64,000 nucleotides of DNA from Argyresthia goedartella (taxonomy: Eukaryota > Arthropoda > Insecta > Lepidoptera > Argyresthiidae). A model generated the notes under the pieces. The model made no database searches. It saw only the letters and a program-made list of their open reading frames with translations, and was not told the DNA's origin. The DNA is taken from contig OX463818.1 of NCBI GenBank assembly GCA_949825045.1, positions 36,100,906-36,164,905 of the forward strand, in the 5' to 3' direction. The position numbers and the translations under genes were made by a program. Within the stretch, counting starts at the first letter, position 1, and every line of letters begins with the position of its first letter. Positions 63,346 through 64,000 of this stretch are shown piece by piece.

Positions 63346-63899
63346 CACTCTTGTCATTTATTTATGTCATCTTGAATATTGTATAGAGAGAGAGAGAGAG
63401 AATCGTTTAGAAGAAGAGAATCCCTTGACCTCACTAAACTTAGACAAAATCTGCGTTGATTTTGTTGTATTGGATTAGTGAATACTTATACTATAATACT
63501 ACACTTTCTTTACCAATAATAAAATGTTGCGTGTTTATAATTGTAAAATAGTAACTCGTGCCTTTAAGAAAAAGCCCCTGTACACCTGCAGGTGCAGGCT
63601 AGTGGTACGTTATTTTTTAATAGCACAGAGACAATCCCTCTCTGAATGAGAAGAGGAATGTTGTCTTGTCAGAGCCTGTCCGCACTTCAGTCAAGGCCTA
63701 AAAAATGGCAAGAGCGCTGAGAGTTTTCGCGGCGGATTCTGTGGAGATTACATTTGTTCAGTTCTACGCGGAAAATGTCCGACGAAATCGAAATAATTAT
63801 GTAAGTTGTTCAGATTGATATCCCTGAAATTCCCTTAAAATGACTACCTACCCGTAGAAGAAGATAATAATTAATCAATATAAAAAGAGGCAACAAACA
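63346..63899. other. No gene seen; (GA)n microsatellite
   Basis: A GAGAGAGAGAGAGAGA run lies at 63385-63401. An open stretch near 63700-63800 (ATGGCAAGAGCGCTG..; followed by GTAAGT) could be a first exon: ATG at 63703 then a GTAAGT at 63799. I see no domain that supports it. Confidence 0.35.
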
Positions 63900-63965
63900 T
63901 AAAAAAATCGGTCAAGTGCGGTTCGAACTCGCACACGAAGGGTTCCGTACCATTGTTTAAGAAAA
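63900..63965 (+). repeat. Very common lepidopteran-type dispersed repeat fragment
   Basis: TCGGTCAAGTGCGGTTCGAA followed by CGAAGGGTTCCGTACCATTG is a sequence I recognise as abundant in lepidopteran genomes. It continues beyond or ends near the window edge. Confidence 0.6.
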
Positions 63966-64000
63966 CTTAAGCACTAAAAATTATAAAGCAAATCAAATAC

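Noticed and set aside
63703..63800. Possible first exon starting ATG 63703 with a GTAAGT donor
   Set aside because: The open stretch is short, has no recognisable domain and its partner exons would lie outside the window; evidence too weak to call.

Overview
The window is eukaryotic, AT-rich and crowded with mobile elements. Its two host genes are split into short exons with GT..AG introns. The mix of repeats (several non-LTR retrotransposon clades, tRNA-derived SINEs, Tc1/mariner-type elements, many foldback MITEs, one copia element) and the protein sequences point to an arthropod, most likely a moth or butterfly. That placement is inference from repeat types and protein resemblance; no marker gene fixes it.

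Two host genes are supported exon by exon. (1) A septin of the SEPTIN6 / Drosophila Sep2-Sep5 group lies on the + strand. Six exons between 7607 and 23011 join in phase into about 322 residues, from the DTVG switch motif to the C-terminal coiled coil and stop. The N-terminal exons with the P-loop lie outside the window or were not recognised. (2) A Gas2-like actin/microtubule crosslinker resembling Drosophila pigs lies on the - strand. Seven exons between 47807 and 41798 join in phase into about 573 residues: most of the CH domain, the Gas2 domain and a long Ser/Pro-rich tail. Its first exon(s) were not found.

Layout: 1-2.8 kb, a nearly intact non-LTR ORF2 (- strand, one stop codon) that runs off the left edge. 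3.7-5.9 kb, a Jockey-like relic. 6.0-7.06 kb, a 19-copy 55-bp tandem array. 7.6-23 kb, the septin gene, whose introns hold SINEs, a Tc1-like element with nested MITEs, a long-inverted-repeat element, a DD82E transposon, a 62-bp minisatellite, a 23-bp minisatellite and a foldback element. 23-32 kb, small tandem repeats, an R1-like retrotransposon with a 15-bp target duplication, and further relics. 32.3-36.7 kb, a full-length but broken LINE with a PHD-type ORF1 and an EN/RT ORF2. 37-41.5 kb, MITEs including an inverted pair. 41.8-47.8 kb, the pigs-like gene. 48-52.9 kb, duplications, SINEs and Jockey relics. 52.87-57.38 kb, a complete copia LTR retrotransposon with 5-bp target duplications and about 200-bp LTRs. 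57.4-64 kb, repeats, a 1.25-kb long-inverted-repeat structure, and a short element carrying a putative nuclease domain inserted in a Jockey tail.

The two host genes belong to the cytoskeleton (septin filaments; actin-microtubule linkage), but nothing here shows co-regulation. Most of the biology is transposon nesting. The best leads are the C-terminal nuclease-like ORF at 62.6-63.2 kb, two unusual palindromes (54.05 and 35.49 kb), the DD82E transposase, and arrays whose units carry inverted or nested structure. No convincing new multi-gene system was found.
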